The position numbers and the translations under genes are program-made. The notes under the pieces were generated by a model. That model was not told where the DNA came from and made no database searches. It saw only the letters and a program-made list of their open reading frames with translations. From Campylobacteraceae bacterium (GTDB lineage: Bacteria > Campylobacterota > Campylobacteria > Campylobacterales > Sulfurovaceae), in assembly GCA_026986085.1 (NCBI GenBank), contig JALSPE010000034.1, positions 1-16,537 of the forward strand: a stretch of 16,537 bases of DNA, given 5' to 3'. Position 1 is the stretch's first letter. Every line of letters begins with the position of its first letter. This document shows, piece after piece, positions 7,536 to 14,064 of this stretch.

Positions 7536-8087
7536 TTATACTCTTTGTGTTAAACCAGTCTCTACTAGTTTTTTATACTCTGGTCCCTCTTCTCCTAGAA
7601 CTAGTTTATTGCCATCAATTTTATATGGTGGAATATCTAATCCTCTTGGAGGTGGAGCTTTTGTAACATCTGCTGTGCTATCATACATACCACCATGACA
7701 AGCACATAAGAAGTCTTGTGTCTCTGGTCTGTAACCTGGGATACAGCCTAAGTGTGTGCATAATCCTACTGTTATCATAAAATAGCTATCGCCAATTTTG
7801 ATTAGTCTCTCTATCTCTTTGTGTCCTTTGGCATTGCTAATCTCTTTTTTCTTAGCTTTTTCTACCATCTCTTTTGTCTGTTTTAAAACAAAAATTGGTT
7901 TTCCTCTCCACATCTCTGTTATAAGAACACCTTCTGGTGCTTTACTTACATCTAGTGTTGTAAATCCAGCTGCTTTAACACTAGGCAATGGATCCCAAGT
8001 TCTTTTAGCTGCATATAGTGCACCTAGTGCACCCAAGCCAGTAAAAGCACCTAGAGCCATACCCATGAAGTCCCTTCTGTCTGCCAT
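7536..8087 (-). CDS. petA: Rieske 2Fe-2S subunit of the bc1 complex
   Basis: This is the Rieske iron-sulfur protein that takes the first electron from quinol. It has 183 residues. The N-terminus has a twin-arginine-type signal (DRRDFMG) followed by one membrane helix (about 9-26) that probably stays as an anchor. The cluster-binding boxes are CTHLGC (C110, H112, C115) and CACHGG (C128, H131; the extra cysteine is C130). The two disulfide cysteines C115 and C130 are present. The GMYD that follows is typical of Rieske box 2. The ATG at 8087 has an AAAGGA site. It is the first gene of petABC, with about 114 nt of upstream DNA holding a likely promoter. Confidence 0.95.
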   Translation of the reverse strand: MADRRDFMGMALGAFTGLGALGALYAAKRTWDPLPSVKAAGFTTLDVSKAPEGVLITEMWRGKPIFVLKQTKEMVEKAKKKEISNAKGHKEIERLIKIGDSYFMITVGLCTHLGCIPGYRPETQDFLCACHGGMYDSTADVTKAPPPRGLDIPPYKIDGNKLVLGEEGPEYKKLVETGLTQRV

Positions 8088-8123
8088 CTATTATCCTTTA
8101 TTGTAGAATTAAAGTAACAATTA

Positions 8124-8129
8124 ATTATA
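8124..8129 (-). promoter_or_regulatory. Candidate -10 box of the petABC promoter
   Basis: TATAAT on the minus strand lies 36 nt upstream of the petA start codon, placing a transcription start near 8117. No good -35 box is seen. This is common for Campylobacterota housekeeping promoters, which rely on an extended -10 and T-rich upstream DNA. Confidence 0.45.
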
Positions 8130-8188
8130 AGATTAGTTTTATTAAATAGGTGTTTTAAGAAAATAATAAGGTAAAATGTTCAGAATTA

Positions 8189-8207
8189 GTGTGAAGTTAT
8201 TTCACAC
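8189..8207 (-). terminator. Hairpin overlapping the stop of the 8202-9023 gene
   Basis: A perfect 7-bp stem, GTGTGAA (8189-8195) with TTCACAC (8201-8207), closes on a 5-nt loop. It overlaps the stop codon of the minus-strand gene upstream of petA. The next bases on that strand (TAATTCTG) are not a T-run, so it may only partly separate the mnmG unit from petABC. Confidence 0.35.
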
Positions 8208-9023
8208 ATAATCATTAATTATATTTATGATTATCTCTGAGCTATCTTGTAAAAGTTTTTTAGATAAATTACTATTATTAGTTAAATTTATATTATTAAC
8301 TATATTTATATCAAATTTATTTAATATATCCATTTGGCACTTTGTTAATTCGTTAAGTTTTAAAAATTCAACAAATGCGCCATTTGCTTTAGCCTCTATA
8401 GCAACTTGAATAGAGCTGGTTATGATATTTTGGTATTGAATTAAAGATTCATAGTAATTTTCACTATCAACAATATTATTAAAAATTTTAGATAATTCAT
8501 CTTCAGTTTTTAAAAGGAAATATACTCCCCAGTATAGATCAAGCTCTTTATTCTTAAATATTTCTGAATTTTTTAATATAGTTTGTTCGTAATCTGAATC
8601 TCCAAAGATGAAAATAGAGTTTTTATCTCTTTTATCCTCTTTAAGTTTTGAAAATATTAAATTATTATCTAAAAAAATATTTACAACTTTTGCGCCTTTG
8701 AATTCTATCTCTTTGCAATTACTATTTAAGTATATCAGCTTTTTAAAATAGCTTGGGTAGTTTAATACTTTTCCTTCTATTTTTTCTGGTGAGTCTATAA
8801 CTACTGTATCATAAACAGTAGCTACGGCATCTATATCTTTAATAGTTTCTATTGTGGTTGCTAGTGGTAAGCCCCACTCTTTGAGCACCCTTTGTGCTCT
8901 AAATTCATTTATTAATATCTCACTCTCAATATTTTGCTCTTTTAATTTTTTATATATAGCAACTACTCTTCTTAGGTTATCTAAATTCTCTTTATGGTTT
9001 GTGTATGCGTATAGGTATATCAC
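8202..9023 (-). CDS. Unrecognised conserved-looking protein, mnmG operon
   Basis: I do not recognise this 273-residue protein with confidence. It has no signal peptide or membrane segment. The first ~75 residues look like an alpha/beta domain: MIYLYAYTN, then LRRVVAIYKKLKEQNIESEIL and later DTVVIDSP. This order (strand, R-rich helix, strand, 'VVIDSP') recalls the N-terminal domain of GT-B-fold proteins such as PseG, but only weakly. A second alpha/beta stretch (SIFIFGDSDYEQ, about 135-147) would fit the second GT-B domain. The C-terminus is Asn/Ile/Leu-rich. The start is GTG, and its G is the last base of the mnmG stop (TAGTG), so translation is coupled to mnmG. The gene has no obvious link to tRNA modification or to petABC next door. 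The reading frame is certain; the function is unknown. Confidence 0.8.
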   Translation of the reverse strand: MIYLYAYTNHKENLDNLRRVVAIYKKLKEQNIESEILINEFRAQRVLKEWGLPLATTIETIKDIDAVATVYDTVVIDSPEKIEGKVLNYPSYFKKLIYLNSNCKEIEFKGAKVVNIFLDNNLIFSKLKEDKRDKNSIFIFGDSDYEQTILKNSEIFKNKELDLYWGVYFLLKTEDELSKIFNNIVDSENYYESLIQYQNIITSSIQVAIEAKANGAFVEFLKLNELTKCQMDILNKFDINIVNNINLTNNSNLSKKLLQDSSEIIINIINDYV

Positions 9024-10900
9024 TATTTGCCTCTTTGTTTCATTTTTATATATACATGAAGTATCTCTATTGCTGCTGGTGTAATCCCACTTATTAATAG
9101 TGCACTTTGCAGGTTAGGTGGGGTTGCTAGTTGTAGTTTCTCTTTGATTTCATTACTTAAACCTTGAACTACACTATAGTCAAAATCTTCAGGTATTTTA
9201 ATTTTTAACATTTCGTGCATTTTATCTATTTGAGATTTTTGTTTTTCAATATATCTGTAGTATTTGGCTTCTACTAATATTTGCTCTAGAGTTTCTTTAT
9301 CATACTTTTTAAACTCTGGAACAAGCATTAAGAGTTTCTTGATAGTTGGCTCTTTTACTCTTGCTAATATATCTATAAGAGCTGTTTTATCATTTATTTT
9401 AGTCTCTCCAATCTCTTGAAGAAGTGAGCTAAACTCTTTTGTTGGTGTTGCAAAGTTCTCTTTTAAGTAGTTTAGTGCTTCATCTATATCTCTTTTTAAA
9501 TTTTCACATCTTTGAATAAAATCTGAATCTAAAAGATTTAACTCTTTTGCGTATTTATACAGCCTAATGTGGGCATTATCTTCTCTTAGCAACAATCTGT
9601 ATTCTGCTCTGCTTGTAAACATTCGGTATGGCTCTTTTGTTCCTTTTGTTACCAAATCATCTATTAATACACCAATGTAGGCTTCATCTCTTTTTAGTAT
9701 TAGTGGCTCTTTGCCTTGAAGTGCAAGAGTAGCATTAATTCCAGCCATTAAGCCTTGGGCGGCTGCCTCTTCGTAACCTGTTGTTCCATTTACTTGACCA
9801 GCCCAATATAGACCACTTATCTTTTTGCTCTCTAGCGTATGTTTTAACTCAGTTGGGTCTATGTAATCATACTCTATTGCATAACCATACCTAACAATTT
9901 TTGCACTCTCTAGCCCCTTTATAGAGTGTATCATCATCTCTTGAACATCTGTTGGCAAAGAGGTGCTTAATCCATTTAGGTAGTATTCGTTAGCCTCTAA
10001 TGTTTGTGGTTCTACAAATATCTGGTGTCTTGGGCGTTGTCTAAATCTGTCTATTTTGTCTTCTATGCTTGGGCAGTATCTAGGTCCTACTCCATCAATT
10101 TGCCCAGTAAAAAGTGGTGCTCTGTGGAAGTTTCCTTCTATAATATTGTGAGTAGTCTCATTTGTATAGGCTACATGGCATGGTAGTTGGGTTGGGTTAA
10201 ATTCATCTTTATTTGTTCTAAAAGAGAATGGTTGTGGTGGCTCATCTCCCCCTTGAACTTCTAATTTGCTAAAGTCTATGCTATCTCCTGCTACTCTTGC
10301 ACAAGTTCCAGTTTTTAATCTGCCTATCCTAAAGCCAAGCTCTCTTAAATGCTCTGCTAAAGTGATTGATGCAAATTCACCTTGTCTTCCAGCTTCTTGC
10401 TTTACATCTCCTATATGTATAAGCCCATTTAAAAATGTTCCAGCAGCAATTATAACTTTTGGTGCAATATACTCATTTTTAAGTTGAGTTACAACACCTT
10501 TTACTCTATTATCTTTAATAATTAATTGCTCTACTATCTCTTGAGTTATATCTAAATTCTCTATATCATATAACCTGTCGCGCATAACAATACGGTATCT
10601 ATCCATATCTATTTGTGCTCTGCTTCCTCTAACTGCTGGACCTTTGGATGCATTTAATATTCTAAATTGAAGACCTGCTTTATCGGTTACTACACCCATC
10701 TCTCCACCTAGAGCATCTATCTCTTTAACTAAATGACCCTTTGCCAAGCCACCAATAGCAGGGTTACAGCTACTTGCGCCAATTTGTTCTACCAAAATTG
10801 TAATCATTAGAGTTTTTGCACCCATTCTAGCGGCACTACTTGCGGCCTCTATTGCAGCGTGTCCACCACCTATTACTATTACTTCATACTCTTTTGCCAT
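9023..10900 (-). CDS. mnmG: tRNA U34 carboxymethylaminomethyl synthase subunit
   Basis: MnmG (GidA) works with MnmE to place a carboxymethylaminomethyl group on wobble uridine 34 of certain tRNAs. It uses FAD and methylene-tetrahydrofolate. The 625 residues match the usual length of about 620-630. The FAD-binding Rossmann motif is GGGHAA (11-16). Family landmarks follow: CNPAIGGLAKGHLVKEIDALGG, GPAVRGSRAQIDMDRYR (both written here in overlapping form), a second GAGTFLNG-like motif (AAGTFLNGLIHIGD), FTSRAEYRLLLREDNA, and the C-terminal helical MnmE-binding region ending in LQSALLISGITPAAIEIL. MnmE is not in the window. The stop codon overlaps the start of the next gene by 1 nt. Confidence 0.97.
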   Translation of the reverse strand: MAKEYEVIVIGGGHAAIEAASSAARMGAKTLMITILVEQIGASSCNPAIGGLAKGHLVKEIDALGGEMGVVTDKAGLQFRILNASKGPAVRGSRAQIDMDRYRIVMRDRLYDIENLDITQEIVEQLIIKDNRVKGVVTQLKNEYIAPKVIIAAGTFLNGLIHIGDVKQEAGRQGEFASITLAEHLRELGFRIGRLKTGTCARVAGDSIDFSKLEVQGGDEPPQPFSFRTNKDEFNPTQLPCHVAYTNETTHNIIEGNFHRAPLFTGQIDGVGPRYCPSIEDKIDRFRQRPRHQIFVEPQTLEANEYYLNGLSTSLPTDVQEMMIHSIKGLESAKIVRYGYAIEYDYIDPTELKHTLESKKISGLYWAGQVNGTTGYEEAAAQGLMAGINATLALQGKEPLILKRDEAYIGVLIDDLVTKGTKEPYRMFTSRAEYRLLLREDNAHIRLYKYAKELNLLDSDFIQRCENLKRDIDEALNYLKENFATPTKEFSSLLQEIGETKINDKTALIDILARVKEPTIKKLLMLVPEFKKYDKETLEQILVEAKYYRYIEKQKSQIDKMHEMLKIKIPEDFDYSVVQGLSNEIKEKLQLATPPNLQSALLISGITPAAIEILHVYIKMKQRGK

Positions 10901-10924
10901 CTATTAACCTATAACTTTTTTGGG

Positions 10925-10930
10925 TATAAT
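10925..10930 (+). promoter_or_regulatory. -10 box of ribE, overlapping a divergent promoter
   Basis: TGGGTATAAT contains an exact TATAAT at 10925-10930, 31 nt upstream of the ribE ATG. The only intergenic DNA between mnmG and ribE is 61 bp. On the minus strand the same bases read TATTAT and could serve mnmG, so the two promoters may overlap and compete. The space is too short for an FMN riboswitch. Confidence 0.5.
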
Positions 10931-10961
10931 AATAGTAATACAAACTTAAAAGCAGGTTACA

Positions 10962-11579
10962 ATGTTTACAGGATTAATAAGAGAGATAGCAGAGGTTGAT
11001 AGTTTTATAAATAGAAAGTTAAAGTTAAAATCTAAACACAAAGCAAAAATTGGTGATTCAATAGCTATAAATGGTGTATGTTTAACAGTAGTAGAGATAA
11101 CAGTTAGTGGCTTTATTGTAGAGGTTGCAGACGAGACAAAAAATATAGTTGATGATAGTAAATTTTTTGGAAAAGTTCATATAGAACCAGCAATGAAAAT
11201 GGGTGATAGATTTGAAGGGCATATTGTTCAAGGGCATATCGATTGCACAGGAGAGGTAATAAAAATAGAGAAGCTTCAAAATGGATATAATTACTATATA
11301 AAAGTTCCTAAAGAGCAGATAAAATATATAGTTCCTAAAGGCTCTATTGCAGTTGATGGTGTATCTTTAACTGTTAATAGCGTATATAAAGATAGTTTCA
11401 GATTAACTATAATACCACATACAATAGAGAATACACTTATAAAAGAGTATAAAATAGGAAGCAAAGTTAATATAGAAACAGACCTCTTTGCTAGATATAT
11501 AGAGCATATTTTAAATCATAAAAGCTCTAACACAGGTATGAGCTGGAGTGATATAGATAAGATAAATATGAGCTATTGA
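10962..11579 (+). CDS. ribE: Riboflavin synthase alpha subunit
   Basis: Riboflavin synthase converts two 6,7-dimethyl-8-ribityllumazine molecules to riboflavin. The 205 residues form two tandem lumazine-binding domains. The N-terminal domain has the near-invariant MFTGLI start, GDSIAINGVCLTV and QGHIDCTGEV. The second domain repeats the pattern with KGSIAVDGVSLTVNSV and IPHTIENT. The short C-terminal tail (KSSNTGMSWSD...) is of the trimerisation type, and the length is normal for the family. The ATG start has only a modest ribosome binding site (AGCAGG). This gene is also called ribC in some genomes. The gene is divergent from mnmG and followed by a small cupin gene 31 nt later. No other riboflavin genes are adjacent. 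Confidence 0.95.
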   Translation: MFTGLIREIAEVDSFINRKLKLKSKHKAKIGDSIAINGVCLTVVEITVSGFIVEVADETKNIVDDSKFFGKVHIEPAMKMGDRFEGHIVQGHIDCTGEVIKIEKLQNGYNYYIKVPKEQIKYIVPKGSIAVDGVSLTVNSVYKDSFRLTIIPHTIENTLIKEYKIGSKVNIETDLFARYIEHILNHKSSNTGMSWSDIDKINMSY

Positions 11580-11610
11580 GCTCTTTCTTAGATTGATAAA
11601 AGGGGATATT

Positions 11611-11901
11611 TTGAATATATTTGATTACACTATTCCAAAAGAGGGAGAAGAGTTTGCAACTTTATTTCAAGATAAAGATATTAAAATTTCTAGAATTGTT
11701 AGTTCAGACAAGTTAGAGAAAAAGTTATATATTCAAGATAAAGATGAGTTTGTAGTTGTTTTAGAAGGAGAGGCACAACTCGATATTGATGGAAAAATTG
11801 TAAATTTAAGAAAAGGTGAGTATATATTTATAAAGGCTAAAACTCCCCATTATATGCTTTGGAGTGCTAGTGGAACATTATGGTTGGCTATATATTTTTA
11901 A
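11611..11901 (+). CDS. Small cupin-domain protein
   Basis: This 96-residue protein is a single-domain cupin. The central stretch DEFVVVLEGEAQLDIDGKIVNLRKGEYIFIKAKTPH follows cupin motif 1 (the G-x5-...-E-x6-G pattern), and PHYML gives the motif 2 histidine. The HxH pair of classical metal-binding cupins is absent from motif 1, so metal binding is doubtful and a small-molecule-binding or structural role is possible. I chose the TTG at 11611 because AGGGGA lies just upstream (11601-11606). The in-frame TTG at 11593 would add six residues with no good ribosome binding site. It probably shares the ribE transcript. It ends 4 nt before the stop of the convergent peptidase gene. The substrate is unknown. 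Confidence 0.8.
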   Translation: MNIFDYTIPKEGEEFATLFQDKDIKISRIVSSDKLEKKLYIQDKDEFVVVLEGEAQLDIDGKIVNLRKGEYIFIKAKTPHYMLWSASGTLWLAIYF

Positions 11902-11905
11902 ATAC

Positions 11906-12619
11906 TTATTTTTTTCTATTACTCTCTTTTGCTACTCTCTTTGCAAATAAAAATTTACTCTTATAAAAGCCTTTATTTAATGGAGAGATAACAACACTAA
12001 AGGCTTTACCACTACTTGCATGAATGAATTTGTTATTACCTAAATAGATGCCAGAGTGATTAACATGCCCTTTGTCACTTGTATCAAAAAATAGTAAATC
12101 TCCAACTTTTAGATTATCTTTATCAACTTTAACTCCTATTTTAGATTGATTTAGAGATGTTCTAGGAATTGTAATATTATTCTCTTTATACACCCAATAT
12201 ACAAAGCCAGAGCAGTCAAAAGTATTTGGGCCAGCAGTTGCATATTTGTATGGAGAGTTAATCTTACTTTTGGCTATATTTGCAATATTATTATTACTTT
12301 TAAATGTTTTACTTTTTTTATTATGGCTTTTATTTTCAACAATTTTATCTTTAACAATAAAGCTATTTAATATCCACCCACTCTTACCATCTTTTTCTAC
12401 TTTTAACCATTTAATACCATTAATTTTATCCTCTTTGGTAGCATTTAGATATTTTATATAGCTATTAGATTCTAATTTAAACAGAATTGGAGCAATAATT
12501 TTTGGCTCTTTGTAGAAAGGGATAAACTCTTGATTTTTTAACTCTTTTAATTTAATAAATAGAGTAGGGTTGGCAAAAATTGTAACTGTTGTTACTATAA
12601 TTGTTATAAATCTTTTCAT
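11906..12619 (-). CDS. Secreted SH3 / NlpC-P60 peptidoglycan peptidase
   Basis: This is probably a periplasmic cysteine endopeptidase that cuts peptide stems in peptidoglycan. The 237 residues start with a signal peptide (MKRFITIIVTTVTIFANP, cleavage near 16). A bacterial SH3-like domain follows (about 20-90; KWLKVEKDGKSGWILNSF is typical). A Lys/Asn-rich linker (about 95-115) leads to an NlpC/P60 domain. The catalytic triad is visible: C136 in FDCSGFVYW, H188 in HVNHSGIYLG and H200 in KFIHAS. The spacing matches the family. No lipobox cysteine is seen, so it is likely soluble in the periplasm or loosely envelope-bound. The start has no clear Shine-Dalgarno site; a TAAAAT box just upstream would make it almost leaderless. 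The gene is convergent with the cupin gene. Confidence 0.92.
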   Translation of the reverse strand: MKRFITIIVTTVTIFANPTLFIKLKELKNQEFIPFYKEPKIIAPILFKLESNSYIKYLNATKEDKINGIKWLKVEKDGKSGWILNSFIVKDKIVENKSHNKKSKTFKSNNNIANIAKSKINSPYKYATAGPNTFDCSGFVYWVYKENNITIPRTSLNQSKIGVKVDKDNLKVGDLLFFDTSDKGHVNHSGIYLGNNKFIHASSGKAFSVVISPLNKGFYKSKFLFAKRVAKESNRKK

Positions 12620-12813
12620 AATTTAATTTTAGCATATTCATTTTAAAAAGAGAAGAAAAGTTAGCAAAATTTAATTTAAAGCAAATAGTGTCATTACAAT
12701 AGATATTGAAAAAATGGATATATAATCTTAAGATATATTAAAACTTGTGAGAGTTAAGTTTATCATATTATTTGCATAGTAATTATATGGACTTTTTTTT
12801 CACTTTATATAGA

Positions 12814-12819
12814 TATAAT
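12814..12819 (+). promoter_or_regulatory. -10 box of the lipoprotein gene
   Basis: An exact TATAAT preceded by T-rich DNA (eight T's at 12793-12800) lies 26 nt upstream of the AAGGAG-ATG of the lipoprotein gene (start 12846). A second TATAAT at 12721-12726 overlaps the perfect 10-bp palindrome ATCTTAAGAT (12725-12734), which could be an operator. No -35 box is obvious. Confidence 0.5.
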
Positions 12820-12845
12820 TGTAAAAATTAAATTAAGGAGATTTT

Positions 12846-13736
12846 ATGAAAAGAGTATTTTTACCAATTTTAGTTGTTGTAGCTTCTATAGTGTTTAGTG
12901 GTTGTGGTGGAGGTAGCTCTACTAGTGGCTCAGGTAGTGAGGGGGCGAAATTAGCTAAAGCTACTTATGAAAATGCACAAAAGGTAGAGGAGGCGCTATT
13001 TTCCAAAGCTTATAGTGATAATGGATATAGAGCTAGAGAGATTGGCAATAGCAGTAGTGTTAAAGCAAATCCATTGGTATTCAATTTAGCTAAAGGGTAT
13101 ATTAAATTAAATAGTGTAAACTCTAGTGTAAGGCAAAGAACTCTATCTAATGTATGTCAGAGTGGAAGTGTAGATGAAGATGTAATTAGCGAGACAGCAA
13201 CTTCTAAAACTATTATCTATAGATATAATAACTGTAGTAATGGAGTTAAAGTTGTTAATGGAAGTGTTACACTTAAATTGTCTGATAAGAGTGGAGATAA
13301 CTATAACAGAGAGAGTATAATTTTTGGTGATAACTATAGTGTGAATTATAGTAACAGTAAGAGTTTAAAGATAGATAATGGTGGAGTAATTGATATAACT
13401 ATAACAAATTATATATCAGATAATAATTTTGAATTTGTTTTAGATACAACAATGAAGATAACAGAAGATGGTTATAGTTATGGGTATGATGGTATGGAGT
13501 TACACTATACAATATTTGCTCAGGATACTTACTGGTATCAGACAACAGGTGTAATATATATTAACAATTATAGTGAGTTTGTTCTTTATGATAATAGTTA
13601 TAATATGGCAGAGAGTGAGTATAAGTTGGATTCAAATGGATACCCAATTACTGGGGAGGCGAGATATAAAATGGATGGTGGAGTTTTAAGAGTAGTTGCT
13701 AATAATGGAGCAATAGATTTAGATATTATTCAATAG
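12846..13736 (+). CDS. Orphan surface lipoprotein of unknown function
   Basis: I do not recognise this 296-residue protein. It starts with a lipoprotein signal peptide (MKRVFLPILVVVASIVFSGC) whose lipidated cysteine would be C20. A flexible Gly/Ser linker (21-33) follows. A short helical stretch (34-58) leads to a body rich in Ser, Asn, Asp and Tyr with alternating residues typical of beta-sheet. Two further cysteines, C104 and C130, could form a disulfide. The segment NNCSNGVKVVNGSVTLKL resembles a Cys-x2-Gly...Asn-Gly pattern seen in beta-rich surface proteins, but I cannot name a family. There is a strong AAGGAG site at 12835-12840. It is a single-gene unit between divergent NlpC/P60 and the downstream transporter. 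It is probably outer-membrane or cell-surface anchored; function unknown. Confidence 0.85.
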   Translation: MKRVFLPILVVVASIVFSGCGGGSSTSGSGSEGAKLAKATYENAQKVEEALFSKAYSDNGYRAREIGNSSSVKANPLVFNLAKGYIKLNSVNSSVRQRTLSNVCQSGSVDEDVISETATSKTIIYRYNNCSNGVKVVNGSVTLKLSDKSGDNYNRESIIFGDNYSVNYSNSKSLKIDNGGVIDITITNYISDNNFEFVLDTTMKITEDGYSYGYDGMELHYTIFAQDTYWYQTTGVIYINNYSEFVLYDNSYNMAESEYKLDSNGYPITGEARYKMDGGVLRVVANNGAIDLDIIQ

Positions 13737-13766
13737 CTATATAGATAGATTATTTAATCTTATTTA

Positions 13767-13790
13767 GAGGGGAGTATCTTTACTCTCTTT
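13767..13790 (+). terminator. Probable terminator of the lipoprotein gene
   Basis: A stem GGGAGTA/TACTCTC (13770-13776/13781-13787, one G-U pair) with loop TCTT lies 33 nt after the stop codon. It can extend by weak outer pairs into TTT. The T-run is short and is followed by A7, so strength is uncertain. Confidence 0.5.
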
Positions 13791-13842
13791 AAAAAAATAT
13801 TTCTTTTTATACTAAAATATATCATTTTCTTATAATTTAAGG

Positions 13843-13915
13843 TATAATCTATATTAGAGGTTTTTTTATGCCTCTATATTTGGTAGATTGCTGTTTAATC
13901 TTGATTTTGCAGTAG
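13843..13915 (+). promoter_or_regulatory. Promoter plus hairpin with a candidate leader ORF
   Basis: TATAAT at 13843-13848 would start a transcript near 13855. It is followed at once by a hairpin: TAGAGG (13855-13860) pairs with CCTCTA (13871-13876) around the loop TTTTTTTATG. The AGAGG in the stem is placed as a ribosome binding site for the ATG at 13868, which opens a 15-codon frame (MPLYLVDCCLILILQ, stop 13913-13915). The binding site is therefore hidden in the stem. A leader peptide or a small RNA for the symporter gene 150 nt downstream is possible. Chance is a real alternative. Confidence 0.25.
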
Positions 13916-14025
13916 AGTTTGTGTTTGAGTTTAAGGTGTTTGATAAAATTAATTTAAAGTTATTTTAAATGCCACGACTCAATAGTAATTGCTAATTTAG
14001 TTTATTTTACTGCACAATCTTGGTT

Positions 14026-14031
14026 TATAAT
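14026..14031 (+). promoter_or_regulatory. -10 box close to the symporter gene
   Basis: TATAAT in TTTATAATAATT lies 33 nt upstream of the symporter ATG (14065), giving a leader of about 27 nt that contains the strong AGGAGG site (14054-14059). This is the most direct promoter for the symporter; the boxes near 13831-13848 would give a second, longer transcript. Confidence 0.45.
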
Positions 14032-14064
14032 AATTGGGGTAACTATTTAAATTAGGAGGAAAGT

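Larger units (their letters stand above)
13737..14064 (+). other. Gene-free leader region before the symporter
   Basis: This 328-nt region has no ordinary gene. It holds the probable lipoprotein terminator, two closely spaced TATAAT boxes (13831-13836, 13843-13848), a hairpin with a 15-codon open frame, and a third TATAAT (14026-14031) close to the symporter start. The stretch 13916-14020 is plain AT-rich DNA in which I see no further structure. Confidence 0.7.

Noticed and set aside
10901..10961. FMN riboswitch before ribE
   Set aside because: Only 61 bp separate mnmG and ribE and the likely leader is about 25 nt, far too short, with no matching conserved elements.
11593..11610. Upstream TTG start for the cupin gene
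   Set aside because: No ribosome binding site precedes it, while AGGGGA sits just before the TTG at 11611.
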